From Mesorhizobium sophorae (GTDB lineage: Bacteria > Pseudomonadota > Alphaproteobacteria > Rhizobiales > Rhizobiaceae), in the NCBI RefSeq assembly GCF_002270415.1, contig NZ_NNRI01000021.1, positions 523,625-587,624 on the forward strand: a DNA stretch of 64,000 nucleotides, read 5' to 3'. The notes under the pieces are model-generated. The model made no database searches and had not been told where the DNA came from. It was given only the letters and a program-made list of their open reading frames with translations. Every line of letters begins with the position of its first letter. The first letter of the stretch is position 1. This document shows, piece after piece, positions 20,592 to 29,533 of the stretch. Position numbers and translations under genes: made by a program.

Positions 20592-22826
20592 ATGACTCTG
20601 CCAAATGCGGTAGTGAAACCATCGGTCCTCCCGTCCGATCCGCGGTTTTCATCAGGCCCTTGCCGTAAACACCCCGGTTGGAGCGTGCACCCAACTATGC
20701 TGCGCTATGTTGGACGAAGTCACCGGAGCTCCGAGGGAGCAGGAAGGTTGGGAGAGGTAATCAGTCGCATGGCCTCCATGCTAGAGCTGCCTGATAACTG
20801 GCTCTGCGGAATCGTGCCCGGTTCAGGCACTGGCGCCTGCAGCATGGCCTTACAAAATCTACTCGGCCCGTTACCAGTCGAGACATTCTTGTCAGACAGC
20901 TTCTCGCAGTATTGGGCAAATGAGATCGATACGTTGGCGCTTGCCCCCCAACGGCGGCACATCAGTGCTTACGGAGATTTTCCGAACACGAGCAGGATTG
21001 ATCCCAATCACGACATCGTTCTGGTGCTAAACGGCACCAGCAGCGGCGTTTGCCCACCGGATCTTGACTGGATTCTTTCTGACCGTGCCGGGCTTGTGAT
21101 CGCAGATGCCGTCTCGGCAGTTTTTACGAGGCCCATCGACTACGATCGGATCGATGTTCTGTGCTGGTCATGGCAGAAGGCGCTTGGGGGTGAGGGCGGC
21201 CATGGCATGATCGCGCTCTCGCCTCGGGCCCAGGCACGGCTAAATGTCGGCGGACCCAAGCCTATATCCAGGCTCATGAGACTGCACAACGCCGACGGAT
21301 CTGTGAACAAAGCGTTCTTTGGCGGCCGCACGATCTCGACCCCGAGCATGTTCGCCGTCGAGGATATCCACTCTGCACTCGACTGGGCCGAAGCGTGCGG
21401 TGGACTATCCGGGCTTCTGAACAGGGTTGCCAAGAATTATGCTGTCATGGACGACTGGGTGAACTCTATTCCTTGGATCGATTGGACCTGCACCAATCCG
21501 GCAGCTCGCTCCGCCTGTTCAATCACTCTTCGCCTTGTACGTGAGCAGCTCACCGCCGGCGAGACAGATCACGGCGGCAAAATCGTTGCTGAGATGATCC
21601 GTCTACTCGAAGCCGAAGGCGCGGCTTTTGACATCTGGAGCTACGGTGACGCGCCACCAGGATTTCGGATATGGGCGGGGCCTACGGTCGAGGCAGATGA
21701 CTTGGCGATTTTATGTGATTGGCTGGCCTGGGCTTATAGCGAGACGTGCGAGGGCAGCATACCACCCGAACCGATAGTCGTGCGTCACGGCAACTTTCCG
21801 CCCTCAACCGCGCGCGCGGTTCAGCCAAGGGAGGAGTCGGCTTGTCCTCCACCCGCCGCCGCCGAAGCCCCACCTTCCCAAACACTGGCAGATTGCTATG
21901 ACGCGATACTTTTCGACGCGACGGGGGTCCTGGTCAGCGAAAATGACGCCCTCCCCGGCGCTGCTGATATCTTGGCCCGACTTAATATGTCCGGTAAGCC
22001 ATACTACATCGTGACGAATATCAGTAGCGGATCGGATGAAACGATATTCGCACGTCTCCGCAGCGCCGGACTTCCGATTCCCGCTGTGGACCGAATTGTG
22101 TCGGCGGGAGGTGTTGCCCGACAGCCCGTACGCGAAGAGCTGGCAGCCGGTCGGCTTGTTTCGTGCCTGGGGAGTTCACACGCTGCGCATGACATTTTCG
22201 GCAAGCATCCAAATCTTCGTTGCGCTGATACGGCAGAGACATTCGACACACTCGTGGTGCTCGACGACGAAGGTTTCGACTTTAAGCGGGCTGCCGATAA
22301 CATCCTGTCAACCTTTCAACGCAGACTGATCGAGACGGGCGAAATGCCCCGTATAATAGCGGCAAACACGGACATCATTTATCCTAGCAAAAACGGCACA
22401 CTCGTCTTTGGACCGGGCATAATAGGGCCAATGCTTCAAGCTGGACTAGCGCCCTTCGGTGCTCCTCCAATCTCAGTAGAGATTATGGGCAAACCAGGAA
22501 AAGCGATTTTCGAAAAGTGCATCGCTCGGGCCGGTACCGACCGTCTTTTGATGGTCGGCGATCAGGTTGATACGGATATCAAGGGCGCAAAGGCTGCCGG
22601 GCTCGACGCACTTCTTGTAACCACTGGCCTCAACAGCCGCGGCGAGTTGCGTCAAGGCGATAACGGCGCTCCCGACTATGTCGCAAAGAACCTTGGTCAG
22701 GTCTTCGACGGAAGTTTGTTTCGACACCTTCGATCGGCGAAGCATTCCAGGACAACAAATCAAGCCTGGGCAGCTTGGAACGAGAATTGTGGAGGGGATA
22801 AGGCGCATATTGGGGAGAGCGGTTGA
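20592..22826 (+). CDS. phosphoserine aminotransferase (SerC-like) fused to a HAD-family hydrolase
   Basis: 744 residues in two parts. Residues ~15-395 resemble alphaproteobacterial SerC, a PLP aminotransferase for phosphorylated 2-oxo acids: RFSSGPCRKHPGWS, GIVPGSGTGA, PLP Lys196 in SWQKALGGEG, TISTPSMFAVED. A proline-rich linker follows. Residues ~435-715 resemble a NagD-type HAD phosphatase: nucleophile Asp442 in LFDATGVLV, Thr in VTNIS, Lys in MGKPGKAIF, acidic pair in MVGDQVDTDIKGA. The usual second Asp of the DxD motif is Thr here. The fusion implies amination followed by dephosphorylation, or a HAD domain with altered chemistry. A GntR gene follows after a gap. Confidence 0.85.
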   Translation: MTLPNAVVKPSVLPSDPRFSSGPCRKHPGWSVHPTMLRYVGRSHRSSEGAGRLGEVISRMASMLELPDNWLCGIVPGSGTGACSMALQNLLGPLPVETFLSDSFSQYWANEIDTLALAPQRRHISAYGDFPNTSRIDPNHDIVLVLNGTSSGVCPPDLDWILSDRAGLVIADAVSAVFTRPIDYDRIDVLCWSWQKALGGEGGHGMIALSPRAQARLNVGGPKPISRLMRLHNADGSVNKAFFGGRTISTPSMFAVEDIHSALDWAEACGGLSGLLNRVAKNYAVMDDWVNSIPWIDWTCTNPAARSACSITLRLVREQLTAGETDHGGKIVAEMIRLLEAEGAAFDIWSYGDAPPGFRIWAGPTVEADDLAILCDWLAWAYSETCEGSIPPEPIVVRHGNFPPSTARAVQPREESACPPPAAAEAPPSQTLADCYDAILFDATGVLVSENDALPGAADILARLNMSGKPYYIVTNISSGSDETIFARLRSAGLPIPAVDRIVSAGGVARQPVREELAAGRLVSCLGSSHAAHDIFGKHPNLRCADTAETFDTLVVLDDEGFDFKRAADNILSTFQRRLIETGEMPRIIAANTDIIYPSKNGTLVFGPGIIGPMLQAGLAPFGAPPISVEIMGKPGKAIFEKCIARAGTDRLLMVGDQVDTDIKGAKAAGLDALLVTTGLNSRGELRQGDNGAPDYVAKNLGQVFDGSLFRHLRSAKHSRTTNQAWAAWNENCGGDKAHIGESG

Positions 22827-23424
22827 ACTGCAGCATGGTTGGAGGGAGATGGCGATAATCGTTTGGACTATTGGCCCTCCGAGATTTGTCGCTGATTTGC
22901 AAAGAGCACTGGCGGATGTAGTGGGACGACAGTGATGTCAGGCAACAAGACAGGCACGAAGATGATCATTATCGCCGCGTGGAAGTGATTACGGGCCGTC
23001 GATGCGGCGCGACTGGAGAGATGAGGCAGATCGTTGCGGAAAGTGCGCTGCCGGGCGCTAATATCATCGCACGGCGTCAGCCGCGGCTTGATTTAAGTCT
23101 GGCCGCGGCAGTCAAGGGCTAGTGAACCCAGACCTGACGACGGAGACGACAGCTCTGCAATTTGTGTTGATTACGATTGCCAACCAGGCGCGGCGGGTTG
23201 AGCGCAGCGGCGGCGCTTAGTTGCGCTGGACGCGGCCGCTGTTGCGGCCGATCCTGTTGCGGCTACGTCTTTATCTTCCGGCCCAAGCGCACTGATGGGC
23301 TGCGGCTCATATCCTGGGATGGCACACGCGCGCTCTAATGAGGACGCGTGTTTGCCGTCCCAGCGAGGAGGAGGTGCAGGATCTGGGGGCAACCGAAGGT
23401 TCCATGTCGTATGAAAGGAAAGTG
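22827..23424. other. intergenic stretch with IS66-type remnant
   Basis: No intact gene lies between the SerC-HAD fusion and the GntR gene. From about 22960 to 23122 the plus strand reads RRVEVITGRRCG ... IVAESALPGANI, resembling the start of an IS66-type TnpA with gaps. The rest is unassigned. A possible upstream control region for the GntR gene lies after 23250. Confidence 0.45.
22960..23122 (+). pseudogene. IS66-type TnpA N-terminal remnant
   Basis: About 54 codons resemble the start of the small IS66 accessory protein (RRVEVITG, then a basic stretch, then IVAES.LPGA). The helix-turn-helix that should follow is missing and the frame ends at 23122. A weak match made by memory of the family; it shows past IS activity downstream of the operon. 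Confidence 0.4.
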
Positions 23425-24171
23425 ATGACTAAGAAAAAGACCGTTCGCAATAACGCGAGCATGGCGGTCATCGGCAAGGAAACCGGAAGCGCAAGGGTTT
23501 ATTCCGAGCTCCGCCGCAATATCCTCAGCATGTCTTTGCCGCCGAGTTATCCGTTGGACGAGGTCAGCCTCAGTCAGCATTTCAATCTTTCGAGATCGCC
23601 GATACGCGAAGCGCTGGTCAGGCTGGCGAGCGAAGGGCTCGTTCTAACGCTTCCGAACAGAAGCACCATCGTCGCCCCGCTCGATTTCCGCAGCGTACCC
23701 GAATATTTGGACGCCCTCGACCTCCTGCAACGCGCCACGCACCGGTCGGCGGCTGTGTGCAGGTCGGACGAAGAACTTAAGGAAGTCGAGGAGGCCGACC
23801 GGTCCTGTAGCTTGGCCGCACAAGAAAGCTATGAGAGCGGAGAGTGGCTGGCGATCATCGAGGGAAACTATAATTTCCACATGACGATCGCGAGAGCGGG
23901 CCGGAACCAATATTTATCTAGCTTTTACAAACGCGTTCTTGATGAAGGCAGACGTATGCTTTATTTCCACAACGAATTCCTTTCCAAAAGCCTCGGAACG
24001 ACCGCGGATCGGCTTAATCTCGGTCACGCCGAGATCGTGGAGGCCATTCGCGACCGGAACGCCGACCGAGCCGAGCAGTTGGCGTACGAGCACGCTAGCC
24101 AGTTTAAGGGGACCTTTCTCGAGTATCTGGAGCAGTCAGTCACGTCAAAAGTGAAGATCGTGATGGCTTAA
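23425..24171 (+). CDS. GntR-family transcriptional regulator (FadR/FCD subfamily), paralogue 2
   Basis: About 248 residues from the ATG at 23425, preceded by AGGAAAG; an ATG at 23404 and an in-frame 23338 start are alternatives. The winged helix (LDEVSLSQHFNLSRSPIREALVRLASEGLV) and FCD domain (FHMTIARAGRNQYLSSFYKR, FLEYLEQSVTSK) match paralogue 1 at 10020-10757 along the whole length, with near identity in the DNA-binding region. Similar recognition helices predict the same operator. It is the last gene on the plus strand before IS material and closes the metabolic cluster. Confidence 0.9.
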   Translation: MTKKKTVRNNASMAVIGKETGSARVYSELRRNILSMSLPPSYPLDEVSLSQHFNLSRSPIREALVRLASEGLVLTLPNRSTIVAPLDFRSVPEYLDALDLLQRATHRSAAVCRSDEELKEVEEADRSCSLAAQESYESGEWLAIIEGNYNFHMTIARAGRNQYLSSFYKRVLDEGRRMLYFHNEFLSKSLGTTADRLNLGHAEIVEAIRDRNADRAEQLAYEHASQFKGTFLEYLEQSVTSKVKIVMA

Positions 24172-24584
24172 GCCGCGTCAGCCGCGAGATTATTTGAGCA
24201 GGTCGAGGGGTAGCGTCGCCTTAACGTTTTCGGCGGACTTTACGGGCATGAGCCCGCACCCGCCCACCGATATTATGACGCTCCGATACAAGCGTCATCG
24301 TTTTCCTGCCGAGATCATAGCGCATGCGGCGTGGCTCGACTTCCGATTTCCACTGAGCCTGCGTCATGTGGAAGATATTCTGGCCGAGCGCGGCATCGAA
24401 GTCTCGTTCCAGACTGTCGCGGAATGGGCTGCCAAGTTCGGCCGCGGATATGCCCGCTCCATCCGGCGGCGGTCCAGGGGCAGTTTTGCCGACAAGTGGC
24501 ATCTCGACGAAATGGTCGTTGCTATCAAGGGTGTTAACGGCTGCGAGAAAGCGCGGACAAATGGTGCCGAGGATTGTGGAGGAG

Positions 24585-24617
24585 AAAGCGGCCCGATGGG
24601 GCCGCTTTGTATTTTTT
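24585..24617 (+). terminator. rho-independent terminator near IS21 end
   Basis: A 10-bp perfect stem (AAAGCGGCCC / GGGCCGCTTT, loop GATG) is followed within two bases by a run of six T on the plus strand. It would stop transcription entering the IS21 element from the left, opposite to the element's own genes. Confidence 0.75.
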
Positions 24618-24864
24618 ACCAGGAGGGATCGAGAGGATGGGGCTTTTGCCCTGTCTGCTCGTCGCTGGAAGGGTGCTGATGGTCAGGGGCTTGTTGGTGA
24701 CGGACAAACTGCTGGATGTGGGGAGCGTAACGGCTCCAGATGCAGTCTCGCAGATCGTCGAGGAGTTCGAAGACGGCGGCTGCTTGCTCGGGTGTCCATT
24801 CGGCATTGACGATGAACTGGATTCCACGCCCGAGACCGGACGGCTGATGAGGATTTCCGGTCAT
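24616..24864 (-). CDS. small protein encoded after istB in IS21 element
   Basis: 82 residues, start overlapping the istB stop by 4 bp (ATGA). It is acidic and tryptophan-containing (FIVNAEWTPEQAAAVFELLD). No function is known to me, but the overlap shows it is part of the IS21 operon. A similar small gene accompanies some IS21 elements. Confidence 0.6.
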   Translation of the reverse strand: MTGNPHQPSGLGRGIQFIVNAEWTPEQAAAVFELLDDLRDCIWSRYAPHIQQFVRHQQAPDHQHPSSDEQTGQKPHPLDPSW

Positions 24865-25634
24865 GCTGCAGGCTCCTTTTCGTCAGCGGCGTGGCTGGTG
24901 CGTTGTTGACGCTGCGCCTTCGAGCGCTCGGAGGCTTCCTTGAAGCGGTAAGAATCGCCTTCGATGGGAATGACCTCACAATGGTGCAAAAGGCGATCGA
25001 CCAGACTGACGACGCAGGCGGCATTGGGGAAGACCTCCGACCATTGCGCGAAGGGCTTGTTGGTGGTGACGATGGTCGAGCGTTTCTCGTATCGGCGGCT
25101 GATGAGATCGAACAGCAGATCGGCATGACGGTTGGAATAGGAGAGATATCCGACCTCGTCGATGACCAGGATATCGGGCGCCGCATAGTACTGCAGCTTT
25201 CGGCGGAGCATGGAATCGCTGTCGATGGCGGCGAGCTCGCCGAGCATTTCGCTGGCGGTGCGGAAGAGGACCGAATGGCCGGCGACCAGCGCCTGGTAGG
25301 CGACGTTAAGAGCGAGCGTGGACTTGCCGACGCCGTTAGGGCCGATAAGGACGATGTTGGCGGCCTCCTTGACGAAGGACAGCGTCATCAGTTCCTCGAT
25401 GGCGGCGCGATCGATACGACGCGGCCATTTCCAGTCGTAATCGGCCAGTTGCCTGAAGTGGCCAAGCCTGGCGGCGCGCATGCGTCGCCGCAATGAGCGG
25501 TCGGAGCGCTCTTCTTCCTCCCATTGAAGCACGGCGGCCAGCCACGGCGCGTCGGCGATTTCGTCCCAGTGGGCGATCAGGCCATTGAGGCGCAGCGCCC
25601 TGGCGCGGTTGAACAGGATGCCGGGATTATTCAT
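24861..25634 (-). CDS. IS21 transposition helper ATPase
   Basis: 257 residues from the ATG at 25634, which overlaps the istA stop by 8 bp. AAA+ ATPase: Walker A IGPNGVGKSTLA (about residues 103-114), Walker B ILVIDEVGYLSYS, sensor region STIVTTNKPFAQW. It regulates target choice and stimulates the IstA transposase. A longer in-frame opening upstream (25880) lies inside istA and is unlikely to be used. Confidence 0.93.
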   Translation of the reverse strand: MNNPGILFNRARALRLNGLIAHWDEIADAPWLAAVLQWEEEERSDRSLRRRMRAARLGHFRQLADYDWKWPRRIDRAAIEELMTLSFVKEAANIVLIGPNGVGKSTLALNVAYQALVAGHSVLFRTASEMLGELAAIDSDSMLRRKLQYYAAPDILVIDEVGYLSYSNRHADLLFDLISRRYEKRSTIVTTNKPFAQWSEVFPNAACVVSLVDRLLHHCEVIPIEGDSYRFKEASERSKAQRQQRTSHAADEKEPAA

Positions 25635-27159
25635 CGTCGTTGCCTGCGGAAGTGAGTTGATCGTAACGGTCGAGCTTGTGGGGCTGTACGACCGTATCCT
25701 TTTTGCGGACATGCTCCGGCAGCCTTGTTTCGACCGGCGGTGGAGCGCCACGCGCGATCCGGCGGCGTTCGAGCGCGACGTGAACCGATCTCGAATGAGA
25801 GGCCCCGGCCTGCAAGGCATCTTCGACGGCGGCCTGGAGTTCGGTGGCGCCGTAGAGGTCGAGCAGTTTGAGCATGGCATTGGTGATCGCGCCGATATTG
25901 GCGCCGCGCTCGGCGGCGTGGATCATCAGTTTCTGGCAGGCCGGCACGGCGCGCGTCAAACTGTTGAGGCCCCGATGCTGGCGCGCTTCGCGCTTGACGG
26001 CGACGAGCGCCTTGAGGTGCCGGGGGTCTTCGATCTGCTGGCCCCGGTCGTAGCTGCGGCGGTGGCTGGCGATCATCGTGGCGGCATCGAATATCCGGAC
26101 CTGGGCGAGATCGGCGCGCACGGTGAGCGTGCGCCGGACATGAGTATGGGGAACCGAGTAATCGTTCAGGTCGAAGCGGACATAGGGTGTCTTTCCGACC
26201 TTCGCGGCGATCTGCTCCTCGATGGGGTACGGGTTGGTGGGCAATGGCAGAAGCATGGGCTGCTCCTGCGCAAACACCTGACGAACCGTCATCGTCCGGT
26301 CCTCGGGGCATGGCCGGTCGGCGGCCTGGTTGCGGCACCATTGTTCGGCCTGGGCATTCAGATCGTCGAGGTCCTTGAACTTGCGGGCGATGAAGAAGGC
26401 TTCCCGGATGTGGCGAATGGCGCGCTCGACGCGGCCCTTTTCGTTGCCCCGCGCCACGGCGACGGGACGGGGCTCGAAGCGATAATGGCCCGCGAAGGCC
26501 AGAAGTGTCGGATGGAACCGGATGGCATCGCCGTGACGCTCAAGCACAGCGCTCTTAAGGTTGTCATAGAGCAGCACCCTGGGCAAACCATTCCAGGCGT
26601 TGAACGCACCGGCGTGGCCGCGCAGGAAGTTTTCCATGCGGGCATCAAGAAAGAAGCGCAGATAGATGTCGCGCGAGTAGGACAACACCATGACGAAGGC
26701 CATCAGCGGGCGGCGAGCCTTGCCGATTTCGATGTGACCAAAATGCGCCCAGTCGACCTGGCCTTGCTCGCCCGGCAGGGTGCGCAGACGCAGGAACGCT
26801 TCCGCAGCCTTGCGCGGACGGTGGAGCGCGATCATATGCCGGAAGTGGGAGGACGAGCCCTTGTAGCCGCGCTCCTGCACCATCCCGTACAGGCGGCTGG
26901 CGGTCAGGTCTGGATATGTCTCAAGCGTCCGCTGGACGAACGGCAGATACTGGTCGACCTCGGCGGGACGTATCACCGGCCTGTGGCGGGGCAGACCGGC
27001 CTCCTTCAGAACCCGGAAGACCGTCGTATGGTGGCAATGCAATTGCGTTGCGATCGTTCCACAGCGCCACCTCTCAACGTGGTACAGGCGCAGGATCATC
27101 GCTTCCTTCTCGGCGGATATGGTCATCGGTTGGGTCTCCATAGTCGTGTTGACGGACAT
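25627..27159 (-). CDS. IS21 transposase
   Basis: 510-residue DDE integrase-type transposase. An N-terminal helix-turn-helix (TIATQLHCHHTTVFRVLKEA) is followed by the catalytic domain with Asp in GQVDWAHFGH, Asp in VLLYDNLKSA and Glu in RGNEKGRVERAIRH. The C-terminal beta/coil region is intact. Start at 27159 with a GAGGGG site; 27126 is an alternative. It appears complete and may be active. Confidence 0.93.
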   Translation of the reverse strand: MSVNTTMETQPMTISAEKEAMILRLYHVERWRCGTIATQLHCHHTTVFRVLKEAGLPRHRPVIRPAEVDQYLPFVQRTLETYPDLTASRLYGMVQERGYKGSSSHFRHMIALHRPRKAAEAFLRLRTLPGEQGQVDWAHFGHIEIGKARRPLMAFVMVLSYSRDIYLRFFLDARMENFLRGHAGAFNAWNGLPRVLLYDNLKSAVLERHGDAIRFHPTLLAFAGHYRFEPRPVAVARGNEKGRVERAIRHIREAFFIARKFKDLDDLNAQAEQWCRNQAADRPCPEDRTMTVRQVFAQEQPMLLPLPTNPYPIEEQIAAKVGKTPYVRFDLNDYSVPHTHVRRTLTVRADLAQVRIFDAATMIASHRRSYDRGQQIEDPRHLKALVAVKREARQHRGLNSLTRAVPACQKLMIHAAERGANIGAITNAMLKLLDLYGATELQAAVEDALQAGASHSRSVHVALERRRIARGAPPPVETRLPEHVRKKDTVVQPHKLDRYDQLTSAGNDDE

Positions 27160-27571
27160 AGGCCCCTCGGCGACGCACGAAGCCGCCGCGAAAGAACGGC
27201 GGCAGCCGACAACTGCAGCGCCGGCAGCACGGAGCCGGAGGGATCGATGGCACCGCTTCAGCGGTGACGTCGTCCAGTGCGACGGTGCCGTCGATCAGGG
27301 GCGCGTTCAGTCGTGAACCATCCGGCAGACAAGGTGCAGACTGATGCGTCACGTTGTTTTTGCAGCGCTGGCGATATCGGCGGGAGCGGTCGGCGTGGGC
27401 AAAGCGGCCCCGGCGGGTGTTCTGGTAGCGCAGCCCCGCCGCACGCAGACTGTCACGGCGGGCTTCATGGGCGCAGTCAGAACCACAGAAGCGCTGACCC
27501 CGATCGCAATGCCGGCAAAGCAAGACCTGTGAGCGGCACCGTGCGCAGAGAAAGAAACGACCGGTTTGCAT
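27074..27571 (-). CDS. Cys-rich small ORF upstream of istA
   Basis: A 165-residue frame whose first half looks zinc-binding: CARCRSQVLLCRHCDRG, then CGSDCAHEARRD, then an Arg-rich stretch. The second half overlaps the istA start and may not be real sequence of the protein. I remember similar Cys/Arg-rich proteins upstream of istA in some proteobacterial IS21 elements. Function unknown; DNA or RNA binding is plausible. Confidence 0.5.
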   Translation of the reverse strand: MQTGRFFLCARCRSQVLLCRHCDRGQRFCGSDCAHEARRDSLRAAGLRYQNTRRGRFAHADRSRRYRQRCKNNVTHQSAPCLPDGSRLNAPLIDGTVALDDVTAEAVPSIPPAPCCRRCSCRLPPFFRGGFVRRRGAYVRQHDYGDPTDDHIRREGSDDPAPVPR

Positions 27572-28690
27572 TGCGGCGGCGAACCTCTCGGAACGCCGTC
27601 GGGATTGCGGGGAAAAGCTCGACGGAATGCGCCAATGCCATTATGCTGGCGCATACCGTGAACCAGTCGGCATCAGTGCCCGGGGACCTGCAAGTCCCCT
27701 CACACGGGCCGTTGGGATAGGACATCGAGTTTACGTGGTAGTGGGTCGATGTCTGATTGCGGCGCTCCGCACATGTAGCATGCGCGGACGCAGCGCGGGA
27801 TGCGCCTCAGTCGCCCTCCGGGCTCCTGTCGGCGCATCCCGCGCTCTCATCCCCAACCAAATCAGATCATCAGCGTCATTCAGCACCACTCCGAGCCGAA
27901 TTCCGCATCAATTCCCTCTCGGCGCCATCTATACGCGGTTCTCAACCGCCATCGACAAAGGGCAAGAAATTCTGGCTGTGGCGGGTCGTCGATGCCGATA
28001 GCTATGTTCTCGATGCCTTGATCCAGAGCCGCCGGAATAAGAAGGCGGCCTTGAAGCTGATGCGAAAGCTGCTGAAAGGGCAAGGCATCACGCCGCGCGT
28101 CATGATCCCCGACAAGCTCAGATCCTACGATGCGGCCAAAGGGAAATCATGCCAGGTGTCGAGCATCGATCGCATAAGGGGCTGAATAACCGAGCGGAGA
28201 ATTCTCATCTGGCAGTTCGGCGGCGAGAACGAGGTATGATCCGGTTCAAGTCGGCACGACAATGCCAGCGCTTCGTTTCCATCCATGGCCCGATCGCCAA
28301 CCTCTTCAATCTTCACCGGAAACATCTGATAGCCGCCGATCACCGCGACATTCGAGCCGCCGCTATGGCGGTCTGGAGGCAAATCGCTTTGTCGACAGCC
28401 GCGTGAAGAGGCCACATCGGGGCATCCCGTGCCCAACCCAAGTTAAGGCGACGCCACCCTCCTCGGAGCTTCTTGATTGCTGGCCAGTCGCCCGCCTTTG
28501 CCCCCAGACCTCGTGTTCTCAAAACCGCGATGACGTGCTCCCGCAAATCGCTTTTCCTTATCGGTCTGTCCTTCAAACGAGGCCGGGGTCTAATCCCAAC
28601 TGCAGGAAGGTACTCTTGGACGCTACCTGTCAGGAAAGATGTTGAGGCTTAACTGCCGGCGGAAGCCGGTGTGTCGCTGCGACGTCCGCT

Positions 28691-29533
28691 TCAGGTCCAC
28701 CAGAGAATAAGATCCGGCCGCGCAAACCCGAAAAAGCTATTCAGCACAAGACGACGCTTTCCGTTGCCTGATTGACCTGTAACCCCGTGGACGAATCCGC
28801 CGTCGATAAGGCCGATGTCCCCGGCCTTAAGCTGGAAGTCGCGAAAAGGAACGGTTTCGAGATAAGCTGCCGAATAGGGATAGCCTGTAGTCTCCACACC
28901 CTGCGACTTTCGGTCGGTGCCGGTCGGCTTATGGCTCCAAAGCCGCAGATTTCCACCCTCCTCGGCCATGCTGGGATAGAAGTTGAGCGCTGCTACGATG
29001 TTGTTCGCCACCGCAGGGAGCTCGTAATCATTCCCGGCATATAGGACTTGAGCGACATCATCGTGAGGCTCCAGGGAATACGTGCCCCCGCCAGACCAGC
29101 TAAGAGCGCGACAAATATTAGCCTGCCCGTCCTCCGATCGTGCCAGTCGCAGTTCAACGCCCTGGTCGTGCAGTTCGCGCTTCAACGCGTTGAACACACC
29201 GCGGACCGGATCAACCAAATTGCCGAAAAGCCCGTCGACATACGGTCGCGCATTTCTTGCCTCTGCAAAATAGTTGGCTGCATCCTTCCTGTAGTGAGAT
29301 GCGCCGACATATTCTCCTGGAACGCCATCTTTGCGCTCCTTGCGGCCAGGATTGCGAATAAAGTTGGCGGTGATCTCCTCGGCTACTTGCGTGCTGAATG
29401 CTTGCTTGATGTGCAGACCGGTGATCTCACCTTTCAAGACTGAGATGATCTCCGCAGTGCTGATCGAGCCGGTTCGTTCTCTGACCGTAAGAGGTGAAAT
29501 AGCTGGCGCTTGAGATACCTGGTTAGTGTCCAT
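28691..29533 (-). CDS. 2-oxoglutarate/Fe(II)-dependent dioxygenase-like protein
   Basis: 280 residues from the ATG at 29533, which has a GGAG site and overlaps the aminotransferase stop by 11 bp; an upstream in-frame start (29590) is less likely. A jelly-roll type oxygenase is suggested by the metal triad: HDD in LEPHDDVAQVLYA and a distal His in GGFVHGVTG, with Arg in KRRLVLNSFFGF positioned to bind 2-oxoglutarate. It would hydroxylate or desaturate a small substrate. The overlap with the aminotransferase suggests it acts on that enzyme's amino-acid product, for example a diaminobutyrate derivative (inference). Confidence 0.75.
   Translation of the reverse strand: MDTNQVSQAPAISPLTVRERTGSISTAEIISVLKGEITGLHIKQAFSTQVAEEITANFIRNPGRKERKDGVPGEYVGASHYRKDAANYFAEARNARPYVDGLFGNLVDPVRGVFNALKRELHDQGVELRLARSEDGQANICRALSWSGGGTYSLEPHDDVAQVLYAGNDYELPAVANNIVAALNFYPSMAEEGGNLRLWSHKPTGTDRKSQGVETTGYPYSAAYLETVPFRDFQLKAGDIGLIDGGFVHGVTGQSGNGKRRLVLNSFFGFARPDLILWWT

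Larger units (their letters stand above)
24532..27957 (-). mobile_element. IS21-family element
   Basis: Element of 3.43 kb inserted in the IS6 transposase, flanked by the 5-bp target duplication AAGGG (24527-24531 and 27958-27962). Its ends start TGTTAACGGC and, on the other strand, TGTCGATGGC. It carries istA, istB, a small gene after istB and a Cys-rich ORF before istA, all on the minus strand. It is longer than most IS21 elements because of about 800 bp upstream of istA. Confidence 0.88.
24209..28458 (+). mobile_element. IS6-family element, copy B, split by IS21
   Basis: The ends are 17-bp inverted repeats matching copy A (GGTAGCGTCGCCTTAAC at 24209; GGTGGCGTCGCCTTAAC on the other strand at 28458). 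The transposase is interrupted after WHLDEMVVAIKG at 24531 by an IS21 and resumes as KKFWLWRVVDADSYV at 27963. The resumed part contains the same frameshift (GKSCQVSSIDRIRG, ending 28185; true continuation to 28406) as copy A. It lies in inverse orientation to copy A, about 12.4 kb away. Confidence 0.86.

Noticed and set aside
25585..27267. 560-codon plus-strand ORF opposite istA/istB
   Set aside because: It is the GC-rich antisense shadow of the IS21 genes and has no recognisable domains.
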